Shown piece after piece: positions 1-8,296 of a stretch of 64,000 nt of DNA. The notes under the pieces are model-generated. The model had not been told where the DNA came from, searched no databases, and was given only the letters and a program-made list of their open reading frames with translations. Source of the stretch: Nitrospirota bacterium. GTDB taxonomy: Bacteria; Nitrospirota; Thermodesulfovibrionia; Thermodesulfovibrionales; UBA6898. Where the stretch lies: NCBI GenBank assembly GCA_016214855.1, contig JACRMT010000004.1, positions 124,001 through 188,000 on the forward strand. The letters are read 5' to 3'. The position numbers and the translations under genes are program-made. Each line of letters begins with the position of its first letter. The first letter of the stretch is position 1.

Positions 1-601
1 CAGCCTTTATGGTGCCAATGGCTGTCAGAAGAGCATCGACCTTTCCCCTCAGCATGTGTACTTCTTTTCGGGCTTTATCGCCGGTGATCCATTTTGATTC
101 TCCCTCCGGGGTCGCGATCTTCCCGTCAAGGGTCATGGCGACCTTGAGGATTACGAAAGGGCGATGCGTCGTAATATGGCTGATATAGAATTCATTAAGT
201 TGTCGGGCCTTTTCTTCGAGAATGCCTGAAATGACCTCGATACCGGCTCTTCTGAGTTCATCGATACCCTTGCCCGCCACCTTGGGATTTGGATCTTTCA
301 TTGCCACAACGACTTTTTTTATGCCTGCTGTCCTGATCTTCTCGGTGCAGGGAGGTGTTCGCTTGTCCTTATGGCAGCACGGTTCAAGGCTGACATAGAG
401 CGTTGAATCCGATGCATCCAGACCGGCCTTTTCGATCGCAATCACCTCGGCATGCGCTGTGCCTGCCTTTTTGTGATAGCCCTCGGCGATGATCCTGCCG
501 CGCCTGACCAGCAGCGCGCCGACCATCGGATTAGGGCTTGTCATGCCTTCTGCTCGTCGGGCAAGCACGAGTGTCCGCCTGATATACGCTTCATCTGTCA
601 T
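1..601 (-). CDS. ribD: RibD, riboflavin biosynthesis deaminase/reductase (C-terminus beyond window)
   Basis: The minus-strand frame opens at ATG 601 and runs off the left edge, so about 200 N-terminal residues are visible. It begins MTDEAYIRRTLVLARRAEG and contains the zinc cytidine-deaminase-type signature: GTAHAEVIAI, then EPCCHKDKRTPPC, with the His-Glu and two-Cys zinc ligands. The start of the reductase domain follows (FVILKVAMTLDGKIA). The family performs two consecutive steps of riboflavin synthesis: deamination of the pyrimidine from GTP cyclohydrolase II, then reduction of the ribosyl side chain. The reductase half is mostly outside the window. It is divergent from the next gene, so 602-716 must serve both directions. 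Confidence 0.95.
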   Translation of the reverse strand, partial: MTDEAYIRRTLVLARRAEGMTSPNPMVGALLVRRGRIIAEGYHKKAGTAHAEVIAIEKAGLDASDSTLYVSLEPCCHKDKRTPPCTEKIRTAGIKKVVVAMKDPNPKVAGKGIDELRRAGIEVISGILEEKARQLNEFYISHITTHRPFVILKVAMTLDGKIATPEGESKWITGDKARKEVHMLRGKVDALLTAIGTIKA

Positions 602-670
602 ATTTTTTAGCTTAGCATAAATTTCTTTTTAGATAACAGGTTGGGACGGATTGAGGGGCGCAGAAAAGAA

Positions 671-712
671 CTGAAGAAATGTCCCGTAATTATGATATAA
701 TTTTACCGGAGG
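671..712 (+). promoter_or_regulatory. Putative promoter and Shine-Dalgarno for the 717 gene
   Basis: A perfect TATAAT lies at 696-701. The best -35 candidate is CTGAAG at 671-676, which is weak and spaced 19 bases. A strong GGAGG at 708-712 sits four bases before ATG 717. The rest of 602-716 shows nothing further that I can name. Confidence 0.5.
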
Positions 713-716
713 ACCA

Positions 717-1100
717 ATGAATACGATTATTTTAACTGTCTTAACCGGTGTTGTGACCATTCTCGCTGCGGTAATGATCCCTCTGCTCCTTGAAATCAGA
801 CGCACCGTAGCTGCGTTGCGCCAGACAACCGAGCAGAACCTGAACCCTGCGCTTCAGGAACTCCAGGAGACGCTGAAGAGCGTGCGGCAGATAACGGATA
901 ATGTGAATGTTATAACCTATGACGTTAAGCAGTTCTCCGGCGCCATCCAGCAGATCGGCAGCAAGATCAACGCGGCAAATGCAATCGTGGACAGCATCAC
1001 CTCATCAATGACCATACGGACTCTAAGCCTGAACGCAGGCGTCAGGGCAGCTGTATCATTTTTTATTGCCAATTTACGCAGAAAAGGAGAGAGATCATGA
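717..1100 (+). CDS. DUF948-type small membrane protein
   Basis: This 127-residue protein has one N-terminal transmembrane segment (about residues 4-26). An amphipathic helical stretch with heptad-like spacing follows (about 30-95: TVAALRQTTEQNLNPALQEL, VRQITDNV). The arrangement matches DUF948 proteins, which in many bacteria sit next to a YtxH-domain gene, as here: the next start overlaps this stop by four bases. The molecular function of the family is not established; envelope or general stress association is commonly assumed. The start is fixed by GGAGG at 708-712. Confidence 0.75.
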   Translation: MNTIILTVLTGVVTILAAVMIPLLLEIRRTVAALRQTTEQNLNPALQELQETLKSVRQITDNVNVITYDVKQFSGAIQQIGSKINAANAIVDSITSSMTIRTLSLNAGVRAAVSFFIANLRRKGERS

Positions 1101-1405
1101 AAGACGAAGGTTTTGGATCAGGATCACTATTATTATCATTTCTTCTGGGAGGCGTTGTAGGTGCCGGCCTGGCATTGCTCGTTGCACCCCAGTCCGGAGA
1201 AGCGACCCGCAGGAAGATAAAGGAACTGGCCGATGATATCAAGGACAGGACGAATGACTATATCAATGAGGCCAGGGAAAAAGTCGGTTCTGTCACTGAT
1301 GAAGGCAAAGGATTCTATGACGAGAAGAAGTCCCTGATCAAGGCTGCCATCGATGCAGGCAAAGAGGCTTACGAAAAGGAAAAAGAGAAGTTCGCAAAGG
1401 GTTAA
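1097..1405 (+). CDS. YtxH-domain membrane-anchored protein
   Basis: This 102-residue protein has a glycine-rich N-terminal transmembrane segment (LLSFLLGGVVGAGLALLVAP, about residues 12-31). The typical YtxH continuation follows (PQSGEATRRKIKEL), then a charged, Lys/Glu-rich helical tail to the C-terminus. The family is a small envelope or stress protein of unknown mechanism. The ATG overlaps the stop of the DUF948 gene, and GGAGAG upstream is a good ribosome site. The two genes are probably co-transcribed, and hypA begins one base after this stop. Confidence 0.8.
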   Translation: MKDEGFGSGSLLLSFLLGGVVGAGLALLVAPQSGEATRRKIKELADDIKDRTNDYINEAREKVGSVTDEGKGFYDEKKSLIKAAIDAGKEAYEKEKEKFAKG

Positions 1406-1406
1406 G

Positions 1407-1751
1407 ATGCATGAGCTTTCGATCGCTCAGAACGTGCTCGAGATCGTTTCTGAACAATGCACCAGGAGCGGGCACACAAAAATAGATTCGGTTAATCTCC
1501 GGATAGGCAGGGCGTCAGGGATCATGCCTGACGCCCTCATTTTTGCTTTTGACGCGATCAAGTCAGACTCGATCGCCCGGGATGCTGTGCTGAATATTGA
1601 AGAAATCCCGGTGACAGGCCTTTGCAATGATTGCTCTCACAGCTTTATCGTTCAGGAGGAATACATTTTGAACTGCCCGGCCTGCAAAGGCAGCTCCTTT
1701 CAGATCAGATCAGGCAGGGAGCTGGATATTATAGATATGGAGGTCTCGTAA
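1407..1751 (+). CDS. hypA: HypA, nickel insertion protein for NiFe hydrogenase
   Basis: The 114-residue product begins MHELSIAQNVLEIV; the N-terminal Met-His-Glu is the HypA nickel-binding signature. A four-cysteine zinc site is visible as CNDC and CPAC, about residues 74-77 and 92-95. HypA delivers nickel with HypB to the hydrogenase large subunit. A longer frame opens at 1353, but the conserved MHELS N-terminus fixes the start at 1407. It is the first gene of hypA-hypB-hypF-hypD-hypE. No hydrogenase structural genes lie in the window. Confidence 0.95.
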   Translation: MHELSIAQNVLEIVSEQCTRSGHTKIDSVNLRIGRASGIMPDALIFAFDAIKSDSIARDAVLNIEEIPVTGLCNDCSHSFIVQEEYILNCPACKGSSFQIRSGRELDIIDMEVS

Positions 1752-1753
1752 AC

Positions 1754-2401
1754 GTGAAGGTCAAGGTCGTAACCAAAATACTTGAAGCAAATGAACGTAT
1801 AGCACGCGAAAACCGCAGGCTTTTTGATAATGCCGCCCTGTTTGTGATCAACCTCATGAGTGGCCCGGGGGCAGGCAAGACTTCCATCCTTGAAAAGACC
1901 CTGACCCTAAAGACCGGACTGAGGATCGGCGTTATTGAGGGCGACATTGCAGGCAGCGACGATGCAGAGCGCATTGAAAAGCACGGGGCTCCGGTTGTCC
2001 AGATCAATACCGGAGGCGCCTGCCATCTCGACGCCAACATGATCCATGAGGTGCTTCAGGACCTCCCGCTCCAGGATCTTGACCTGCTCTTCATAGAGAA
2101 TGTCGGGAACCTTGTCTGCCCTGCTGAATTCAAGGTCGGCGAGGATATCAAGGTCATGGTCTTAAGCATTGCAGAGGGCCACGACAAGCCGCTCAAGTAT
2201 CCTCTGATGTTCCAGGAATCATCTGCCCTGCTTCTGAACAAGATCGACCTTGCTCCTTATCTTGATGTTGATATCAACAAGATCAAAAAAGACGCATTGT
2301 CCCTTAATCCGGGCCTGAAAATTTTCGAGATCTCCTGCAAGACCGGTGAGGGCCTTTCTGCATGGACCGACTGGCTTAAGGAGAAGGCGCTGAGAAGCTG
2401 A
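1754..2401 (+). CDS. hypB: HypB, GTPase for hydrogenase nickel insertion
   Basis: This is a 215-residue GTPase. The Walker A motif is SGPGAGKTSILEK, and the rest of the G-domain is clear (EGDIAGSDDAERIEKHGAP, FIENVGNLVCPAEFKVGE, and LLNKIDLAP as the NKxD motif). The Cys of the VGNLVCP segment is a known metal ligand in the family. There is no N-terminal His-rich stretch, so nickel storage is not expected. The start is GTG 1754, three bases after the hypA stop; the frame extends further upstream but that part overlaps hypA and lacks HypB features. Confidence 0.95.
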   Translation: MKVKVVTKILEANERIARENRRLFDNAALFVINLMSGPGAGKTSILEKTLTLKTGLRIGVIEGDIAGSDDAERIEKHGAPVVQINTGGACHLDANMIHEVLQDLPLQDLDLLFIENVGNLVCPAEFKVGEDIKVMVLSIAEGHDKPLKYPLMFQESSALLLNKIDLAPYLDVDINKIKKDALSLNPGLKIFEISCKTGEGLSAWTDWLKEKALRS

Positions 2402-2415
2402 TCAGCAGGCCGTCT

Positions 2416-4821
2416 ATGCCTGACCGGAAAGATTGCATTACCATAGCCATTCAGGGGATCGTTCAGGGCGTCGGCTTCAGACCCTTTGTGTATAAGCTTG
2501 CCACTGAATTAAGGATCAACGGTTTTGTCTCGAATACCTCAGAAGGTGTTGTTATCACGGCAGAGGGTGAGGATCTCACCCTCTTTATCGAGAGAATAAG
2601 GCAGGAGGCGCCTCCTCTTGCACGGATCATGAAGATGGACATTATCCCTGCAGAAGCGGGCGGCTTTACCGAATTCCTGATCACGGGCAGTTCTGAGGCA
2701 GGCAGTTTTACGCTCATATCCCCGGACATCGCTGTCTGCGATGCCTGCTTCAGAGAGCTGTTTGACCGCAACGACAGAAGATATCTTTATCCGTTCATCA
2801 ACTGCACGAACTGCGGACCCCGGTATTCGATCACAAAGTCTGTTCCCTATGACCGGAAGAATACGACCATGCAGGAATTCATACTTTGCGAACAGTGCTC
2901 TTCTGAATACCACGACCCGCGTGACAGAAGGTTCCATGCCCAGCCGAATGCCTGCGCTGCATGCGGGCCTGAGGTGTCACTTCTCGACAGCACCGGAAAA
3001 GAGATGGCAGCTGCGGATCCGATCAGGAAGGCCATTGGTCTGCTGAAGCAGGGAAAGATCATTGCGGTGAAGGGCCTCGGAGGATTTCATATTGTCTGCG
3101 ATGCTCTGAATGCCGAAGCTGTAGAACGCCTGCGGACAGAGAAGAGAAAGAATAATAAGCCCTTTGCGCTTATGGCTCCTGATAGGGAATCGATCAGGAT
3201 GCAGTGTGTTGCATCGGCAGCCGAAGAAGAGCTCCTCACTGGATTTCAACGGCCGGTTGTGCTTCTGAGGAAGAAGGAAGGGACTGCTCTGCCGTCTGCT
3301 GTTTCACCCGGGAACGCCCGTCTGGGGTTCATGCTGCCCTATACGCCTCTGCACTATCTGCTGTTCTATTATCCTCTGGAGGGACAGGAGCTTCCCGCTT
3401 ATCCGCACTTCAGAGCGCTTGTCATGACAAGCGGCAATATCAGCGAGGAGCCGATCATCATATCCAATAACGAGGCAGTCGAAAGGCTCTCAGTCATTGC
3501 CGATGCCTTCCTTGTGCATAACAGGGATATTTTTATGCGCGTTGATGATTCTGTGATGAGAGTAGGGAATGAGACAGCGGAGGCCGGTCGTTTACCGGGG
3601 AACGGTAATGTCGAAGATGCTCACCCGCTATCCTTCAGCCCTGATCTGTTGCCATGCTTTCTTCGTCGTGCGCGCGGTTATGCCCCTGAGCCAATACCTC
3701 TTATGACTGACGGCCCTGATCTGTTGGGATGCGGTGCTGATATGAAAAACACCTTTACGCTCCTCAGGGGTAAGTATGCGATTGTAAGTCAGCATATGGG
3801 TGACATGGAGAATTATGAAACGGTCCGGTTCTTTGAAGAGACCCTCGAAAACCTGAAAACCGTTTACCGGGCAGAGCCGACTGCAATTGTTCATGATCTC
3901 CATCCCGGTTATTTTTCTGCGAACTGGGCCCTTTCTTATGGGAAAAAGCAGAATCTGAGAACGATCGCGATCCAGCATCACTATGCCCATATCGGCTCTG
4001 TCATGGCAGAGCACGGTCTCAGCAGAAAGATCATCGGTGTTGCCTTTGACGGCAGCGGGTATGGGGCGGACGGCACGCTTTGGGGCGGCGAGTTCCTTGT
4101 TGCTGACACCAGGGGTTTCAGGCGCGCCGGTCACCTGAAGCAGGTTGCGCTTCCCGGGGGTGAGCAGGCAGTCAGGGAACCCTGGCGCGTTGCAGTGAGC
4201 TATCTGAAGGACGCCTTTGGCAGCGATCTTATGCCATTCCTCGGGCCGACCGGATTTATCGAAAAGTACGGCAGGAAAAAGATATCGGACATTCTTCAGA
4301 TCGCCGACAAAAGGAATTTCTCGCCGCTTTCGTCAGGAGCCGGAAGGCTTTTTGATGCCGTATCAGCGCTGATCGGAATTTGTGATCTGAACACCTTTGA
4401 GGGAGAAGCTTCCATGGCGCTCGAATCCCTTGCTGTGAACGGCGTTGACGAGGACTACCCTGTGGACATTCACCTTGATGACCTCATAGAGGTCGATTTT
4501 GGGTACACCATTATCGCCATTGTCGATGACCTGGGTAAAAAAGTCGACAGAGGGATCATCGCGGCGAAATTTCATAATACGGTAGCCATGGCGATCATCA
4601 GGGTTGTCTTAAAGCTTTCTTTGATGAATAATATAAAGACCGTAGCCCTGAGCGGCGGCGTTTTTCAGAATCGGTATCTGCTTGAGAAGGTCAGAGACAG
4701 TCTGCGCACAGAAGCGCTGATGTTATACGTAAATGAGAAAGTTCCCTGCAATGATGCAGGGATCTCACTGGGCCAGGTATTTCTGGCAAGAGAAATGATG
4801 AAAGCAGAAGGAAGCTCATGA
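2416..4821 (+). CDS. hypF: HypF, carbamoyltransferase for hydrogenase cyanide ligand synthesis
   Basis: This 801-residue protein has the complete HypF architecture. An acylphosphatase domain (GIVQGVGFRPFVYKLA) is followed by two zinc-finger motifs (CDACFRELFD with CTNCGPRYS, and CEQCSSEYHDPRDRRFHAQPNACAACGP). A YrdC-like domain (KGLGGFHIVCDA; TSGNISEEPI) and a C-terminal Kae1-like domain (HHYAHIGSVMAEHG; GGVFQNRYL) complete it. HypF forms carbamoyl-AMP from carbamoyl phosphate and ATP and transfers the carbamoyl group to the C-terminal Cys of HypE. Its stop overlaps the hypD start by four bases, leaving no room for hypC, which often sits there. Confidence 0.96.
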   Translation: MPDRKDCITIAIQGIVQGVGFRPFVYKLATELRINGFVSNTSEGVVITAEGEDLTLFIERIRQEAPPLARIMKMDIIPAEAGGFTEFLITGSSEAGSFTLISPDIAVCDACFRELFDRNDRRYLYPFINCTNCGPRYSITKSVPYDRKNTTMQEFILCEQCSSEYHDPRDRRFHAQPNACAACGPEVSLLDSTGKEMAAADPIRKAIGLLKQGKIIAVKGLGGFHIVCDALNAEAVERLRTEKRKNNKPFALMAPDRESIRMQCVASAAEEELLTGFQRPVVLLRKKEGTALPSAVSPGNARLGFMLPYTPLHYLLFYYPLEGQELPAYPHFRALVMTSGNISEEPIIISNNEAVERLSVIADAFLVHNRDIFMRVDDSVMRVGNETAEAGRLPGNGNVEDAHPLSFSPDLLPCFLRRARGYAPEPIPLMTDGPDLLGCGADMKNTFTLLRGKYAIVSQHMGDMENYETVRFFEETLENLKTVYRAEPTAIVHDLHPGYFSANWALSYGKKQNLRTIAIQHHYAHIGSVMAEHGLSRKIIGVAFDGSGYGADGTLWGGEFLVADTRGFRRAGHLKQVALPGGEQAVREPWRVAVSYLKDAFGSDLMPFLGPTGFIEKYGRKKISDILQIADKRNFSPLSSGAGRLFDAVSALIGICDLNTFEGEASMALESLAVNGVDEDYPVDIHLDDLIEVDFGYTIIAIVDDLGKKVDRGIIAAKFHNTVAMAIIRVVLKLSLMNNIKTVALSGGVFQNRYLLEKVRDSLRTEALMLYVNEKVPCNDAGISLGQVFLAREMMKAEGSS

Positions 4822-5912
4822 ATAGGACCATACAGGCGATAAAGGAACTTATGATTTCTATCGGCAGGCCGGTAAAGCTGATGGAAGTCTGCGGTACACA
4901 CACGGTCGCCATATTCAGGCATGGGATTCGGGATCTGCTGCCGAAGGAGATCAGGCTTCTGAGCGGGCCGGGATGCCCTGTCTGCGTTACTTCGATCAGG
5001 GATGTTGATACGGCAATAGAGATCGCCAAACAGTATGATGTGATCGTTACCACCTTCGGCGATATGATGCGTGTACCCGGGGACCGGCAGACCCTTTCCC
5101 AGGCAAAGGCGGAGGGGGGGGATATCAGGATCGTATATTCGCCTCTCGATGCACTGAAGCTTGCCGAAAAGAATCCGTCCAGGACGGTTGTATTTTTTGC
5201 AACAGGATTTGAGACGACATCGCCCCTCGTAGCCGGGACTCTTGCCGAGGCCGAGGCAAGAGGGATCCTGAATTTTTTTATCTACTCTGTGCATAAGACC
5301 GTTCCGCCCGCCCTGAATGCGCTGCTTAACGCGCCTGATGTGCAGATCGACGGTTTTATCCTTCCGGGTCATGTCAGCACGATCATCGGACTGAAACCGT
5401 ATGCATTTCTTGCTGCTGATTATCACAAACCGTCGGTTGTGACCGGGTTCGACGCTGCAGATATCCTGAACGGCGTTCTGATGCTGCTTCAGCAGATAGC
5501 CGGAAACAGGGCAGCTGTTGAGAATGAATATGCCAAGGTCGTAAAAGAGGAGGGAAATCCCCGGGCTGTTTCTCTGCTGCATGAGTTCTTTGAGCCTGAA
5601 GACGCATATTGGAGAGGTATCGGCGTGCTGCCCGGCAGCGGTCTCAGACTGAAGGAGAGATACCGTCATCGCGACGTCATGAAAAAGTATACGATCATTG
5701 TCCCTGAAGGACAGGAACCAAAGGCCTGTTCGTGCGGCGATGTGCTGAAGGGCATAAAGATCCCGACTGACTGCGCTCTTTTCGGAAAGGCCTGCACGCC
5801 TGACAAGCCGGTTGGGGCATGCATGGTCAGCACCGAGGGAAGCTGCGCAGCATACTATAAATATATTGGCACGGCGCTTCAGCCGGCTGCAGATCTGAAA
5901 AAGGGAGATTAG
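4818..5912 (+). CDS. hypD: HypD, Fe-S scaffold for Fe(CN)2CO assembly
   Basis: The 364-residue protein shows HypD signatures: KLMEVCGTHT near the N-terminus, LLSGPGCPVCVT, and the C-terminal cysteine cluster (CSCGDVLKG, FGKACTPDKPVGACMVSTEG) that ligates a 4Fe-4S cluster. In characterised systems HypD works as a complex with HypC to build the iron-dicyano-carbonyl unit, and HypC is absent beside it here. ATG 4818 lies inside the end of hypF (ATGA-type overlap), which implies translational coupling. GAAGG just upstream is the ribosome site. Confidence 0.96.
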   Translation: MNRTIQAIKELMISIGRPVKLMEVCGTHTVAIFRHGIRDLLPKEIRLLSGPGCPVCVTSIRDVDTAIEIAKQYDVIVTTFGDMMRVPGDRQTLSQAKAEGGDIRIVYSPLDALKLAEKNPSRTVVFFATGFETTSPLVAGTLAEAEARGILNFFIYSVHKTVPPALNALLNAPDVQIDGFILPGHVSTIIGLKPYAFLAADYHKPSVVTGFDAADILNGVLMLLQQIAGNRAAVENEYAKVVKEEGNPRAVSLLHEFFEPEDAYWRGIGVLPGSGLRLKERYRHRDVMKKYTIIVPEGQEPKACSCGDVLKGIKIPTDCALFGKACTPDKPVGACMVSTEGSCAAYYKYIGTALQPAADLKKGD

Positions 5913-5913
5913 G

Positions 5914-6912
5914 GTGGAAAGGATCCAGTTGAGCCATGGAGGGGGAGGACGGCTGATGCATCAGCTGGTGAGAGATTACTTTGTCCCCTCTTTTCATCTT
6001 CAGACACTGAACGATTCAGCTGTTGTTGAGGGAATGCCTGCCGGGAAAATAGCCCTTACAACGGACTCTTATGTCATATCTCCGTATTTCTTCCCCGGCG
6101 GCGACATTGGCCTGCTGTCTGTCTGCGGAACGGTAAATGACCTTTCAATGGCAGGGGCGCGGCCTCTCTATCTCACGACCGGATTCATTCTTGAAGAGGG
6201 CATGCCCATAGAAGATTTGAAGAAGATCCTCGCATCCATGAAGACTGTTGCGGACGAGGTCGGCGTAAAGATCGTGGCAGGAGACACCAAGGTTGTTGAG
6301 AAGGGCAAGGGAGACGGCATCTATATCAACACTGCAGGCGTCGGTATTGTCGATGAAGGCATAGACCTTTCCCCTCATAGGATCAGAGCCGGAGATAAGA
6401 TCATTCTGAGCGGCTCGATCGGCAACCACGGCATGGCAGTCATGGCAGAGAGGAACGGCATCAGTTTTGAACCCCCTATCCTGAGCGATGTCCGTGCTCT
6501 CAGTTCCCTGGTCCGGTCCATGCTCGCAACGACCGGAGAAATTCGCGTACTGCGGGATCCGACCCGAGGGGGTATTGCCACAACGCTCAAGGAGTTTGCG
6601 ACTGATTCGTCAAAGTGTATGATAATAGATGAAGAGGCGTTACAGGTTCGGCCGGGCGTGCAGGGTGCCTGCGACCTGCTCGGCCTTGATCCGCTGTACG
6701 TGGCCAATGAGGGGATTCTTATCGCTGTTGTTGCTCCACAGGCGGCTGATGAGCTTGTCAGTGTGATGAAAAGGACAAGGGAAGGCTCAGAAACAGCGGT
6801 GATCGGTGAGGTGGCTGAGCAGCCGAAGCTGATGGTTCTTCTCAGGACAAAGATAGGCGGTACCAGAATTATTGATATGATTACCGGCGAACAATTGCCG
6901 AGGATATGTTAA
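5914..6912 (+). CDS. hypE: HypE, thiocyanate-forming dehydratase
   Basis: This is a 332-residue PurM/AIR-synthase-like protein. The N-terminus (IQLSHGGGGRLMHQLV) and the domain motifs (LTTDSYVISP, GTVNDLSMAGARPLYLT, RDPTRGGIATTL) are typical. It ends PRIC, the strictly conserved C-terminal tail whose Cys is carbamoylated by HypF and dehydrated to thiocyanate. An intact tail argues for a functional enzyme. The start is GTG 5914, one base after the hypD stop. Confidence 0.96.
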   Translation: MERIQLSHGGGGRLMHQLVRDYFVPSFHLQTLNDSAVVEGMPAGKIALTTDSYVISPYFFPGGDIGLLSVCGTVNDLSMAGARPLYLTTGFILEEGMPIEDLKKILASMKTVADEVGVKIVAGDTKVVEKGKGDGIYINTAGVGIVDEGIDLSPHRIRAGDKIILSGSIGNHGMAVMAERNGISFEPPILSDVRALSSLVRSMLATTGEIRVLRDPTRGGIATTLKEFATDSSKCMIIDEEALQVRPGVQGACDLLGLDPLYVANEGILIAVVAPQAADELVSVMKRTREGSETAVIGEVAEQPKLMVLLRTKIGGTRIIDMITGEQLPRIC

Positions 6913-6922
6913 AGGAGGATGT

Positions 6923-7822
6923 ATGGTTATTCGTTTTGGTCTTATGGTTGCAATAGTATCTGCGGCACTGGTTATGGGGGGATGCGCCAGACCGGCCGCT
7001 ACTGTTGACGGCAAAGGTATCAGCAGGGAAAAGATTGACCTTCATATGAAGGACCGGCTGAAGGAGCATAAACTTCAGAATGCGGCAGTTGACGAAAAAA
7101 AGATGAGGGCCGCCATTCTGCAGGAACTGATCGGCGAACAGCTTGTGCTGAATGAAGCTGCCGTGAAAGGCATTATCATTGCCGATGCTGAGATTGATAA
7201 AGAACTCGAACAGCTCCGCAAAAATATGGGTGAGGAGCAATATCAAAAAGCCCTTAAGGACAGGGGTCTTACCCCTGAATCTTACCGCAGCAGGCTCAGG
7301 GAGCGGATCACCTTTACTCGTTTTTTAGAAACTTTTGTGAAGCCGGAAGATGTCAGCGAACAGGAACTGCTGGATGTCTATAAGAACAGTCCGAAGCCAT
7401 TCCTGAAGCCTGCTCAGGTCAATATGAAGATTGTCGAATTTCAGACTGAGGATTCAGCAATTGCTGCTGCTGCTGAAATAAAGAGGACAAAAGCGGACTT
7501 TGACGAGTATGCAAAAAAGCTTGATGCTGAAAAGAAAGCTTCTGTAACGGATTATGGCTGGGTATCTCCGGACTTTTTTTCGCCTTCAATGGCGTCATCT
7601 GTCAAGATGCTTAAAGAAGGTCAGCAGGGCGGCCCTTATAAGGGAAAGACCGCATTTTATCTCGTGAGGGTAAAGGGCGTTCAGCACGAGAGCATAGCTC
7701 CGTTCGCTGAAGTGAAGGAATCGATCCGTGCGACGCTTCTGCAGCAGAAGCGGGGCGAGGCATATACGCAGTGGCTTGAACAGAAACGAAAGAGCGCAAA
7801 GATCGTTATAAATCTGAAATAG
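6923..7822 (+). CDS. PpiC/SurA-type peptidyl-prolyl isomerase lipoprotein
   Basis: This 299-residue protein has a lipoprotein signal peptide with a lipobox ending GGC (Cys about residue 18). A SurA-type N-terminal helical domain follows (SREKIDLHMKDRLKEH, LIGEQLVLNEAAVKG), then one divergent parvulin-like domain (about 155-270: FLKPAQVNMKIVEFQ, YGWVSPDFFSPSM). It is expected to be a membrane-anchored periplasmic foldase. AGGAGG lies before ATG 6923. It follows hypE by ten bases, so it may be read with the hyp genes, although no functional link is obvious. Two further relatives lie at 14664 and 15563. Confidence 0.85.
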   Translation: MVIRFGLMVAIVSAALVMGGCARPAATVDGKGISREKIDLHMKDRLKEHKLQNAAVDEKKMRAAILQELIGEQLVLNEAAVKGIIIADAEIDKELEQLRKNMGEEQYQKALKDRGLTPESYRSRLRERITFTRFLETFVKPEDVSEQELLDVYKNSPKPFLKPAQVNMKIVEFQTEDSAIAAAAEIKRTKADFDEYAKKLDAEKKASVTDYGWVSPDFFSPSMASSVKMLKEGQQGGPYKGKTAFYLVRVKGVQHESIAPFAEVKESIRATLLQQKRGEAYTQWLEQKRKSAKIVINLK

Positions 7823-7841
7823 GTCGTGAGCAGGACTGGTT

Positions 7842-8276
7842 ATGGATGAAGAACAGGTTGTATTAAAATTTCTGGATGGAACAATTATCAAAGGCTATCT
7901 CAGAGATTTTTCCGAGAAGTCAGATGAGCTGAAACTGCAGGAGCCCGACGCCAATGCAGTCCGTACGGTCAAGAGCGATCTCCTGAAGGCGATCTTCTTT
8001 GTGAAGAGCTTTGAAGGCAACCGCCAGTATAGTGAAAAGAAGACCTATGGCATTCGGAAGCCGCATGGGCACAGGACGTTCATCAAATTTATTGATGGAG
8101 AAGACCTGGTCGGTTTTCTGGAGAGCGAGATGCCATGGGATAAGGGTTTTTTTCTCAGCCATCATACCATCAACAATCTCAAGGGATTTTTTCTGCTTCC
8201 TGCGGATGAGGGATCGAATAATATCAGGGTATTTATCTTTGTCCATGCAGTAAAGGATCTGACCGTTGTCCCGTAA
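7842..8276 (+). CDS. Conserved hypothetical protein, DUF6982-like
   Basis: I do not recognise a function for this 144-residue protein. Two similar beta-rich modules can be seen. Each begins with a hydrophobic-FxDG pattern (LKFLDGTIIKGYLRDF near residue 6 and IKFIDGEDLVGFLES near residue 80), as if an ancestral about 70-residue unit had been duplicated. This resembles the DUF6982 family. There is no signal peptide or transmembrane segment, so it is likely cytoplasmic. It lies between a foldase lipoprotein gene and pdxJ on the same strand with short spacers. Confidence 0.6.
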   Translation: MDEEQVVLKFLDGTIIKGYLRDFSEKSDELKLQEPDANAVRTVKSDLLKAIFFVKSFEGNRQYSEKKTYGIRKPHGHRTFIKFIDGEDLVGFLESEMPWDKGFFLSHHTINNLKGFFLLPADEGSNNIRVFIFVHAVKDLTVVP

Positions 8277-8296
8277 GGGGAGGAGTAAGAGGCACG

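Noticed and set aside
1631-1753. Upstream extension of hypB inside hypA
   Set aside because: The first 41 codons overlap hypA in another frame and carry no HypB features; GTG 1754 fits the family start.
4665-5669. Long minus-strand open frame (334 codons) across hypF-hypD
   Set aside because: It lies antisense to well-conserved hypF and hypD and shows no domain; its Cys/Arg-rich composition is typical of a shadow frame.
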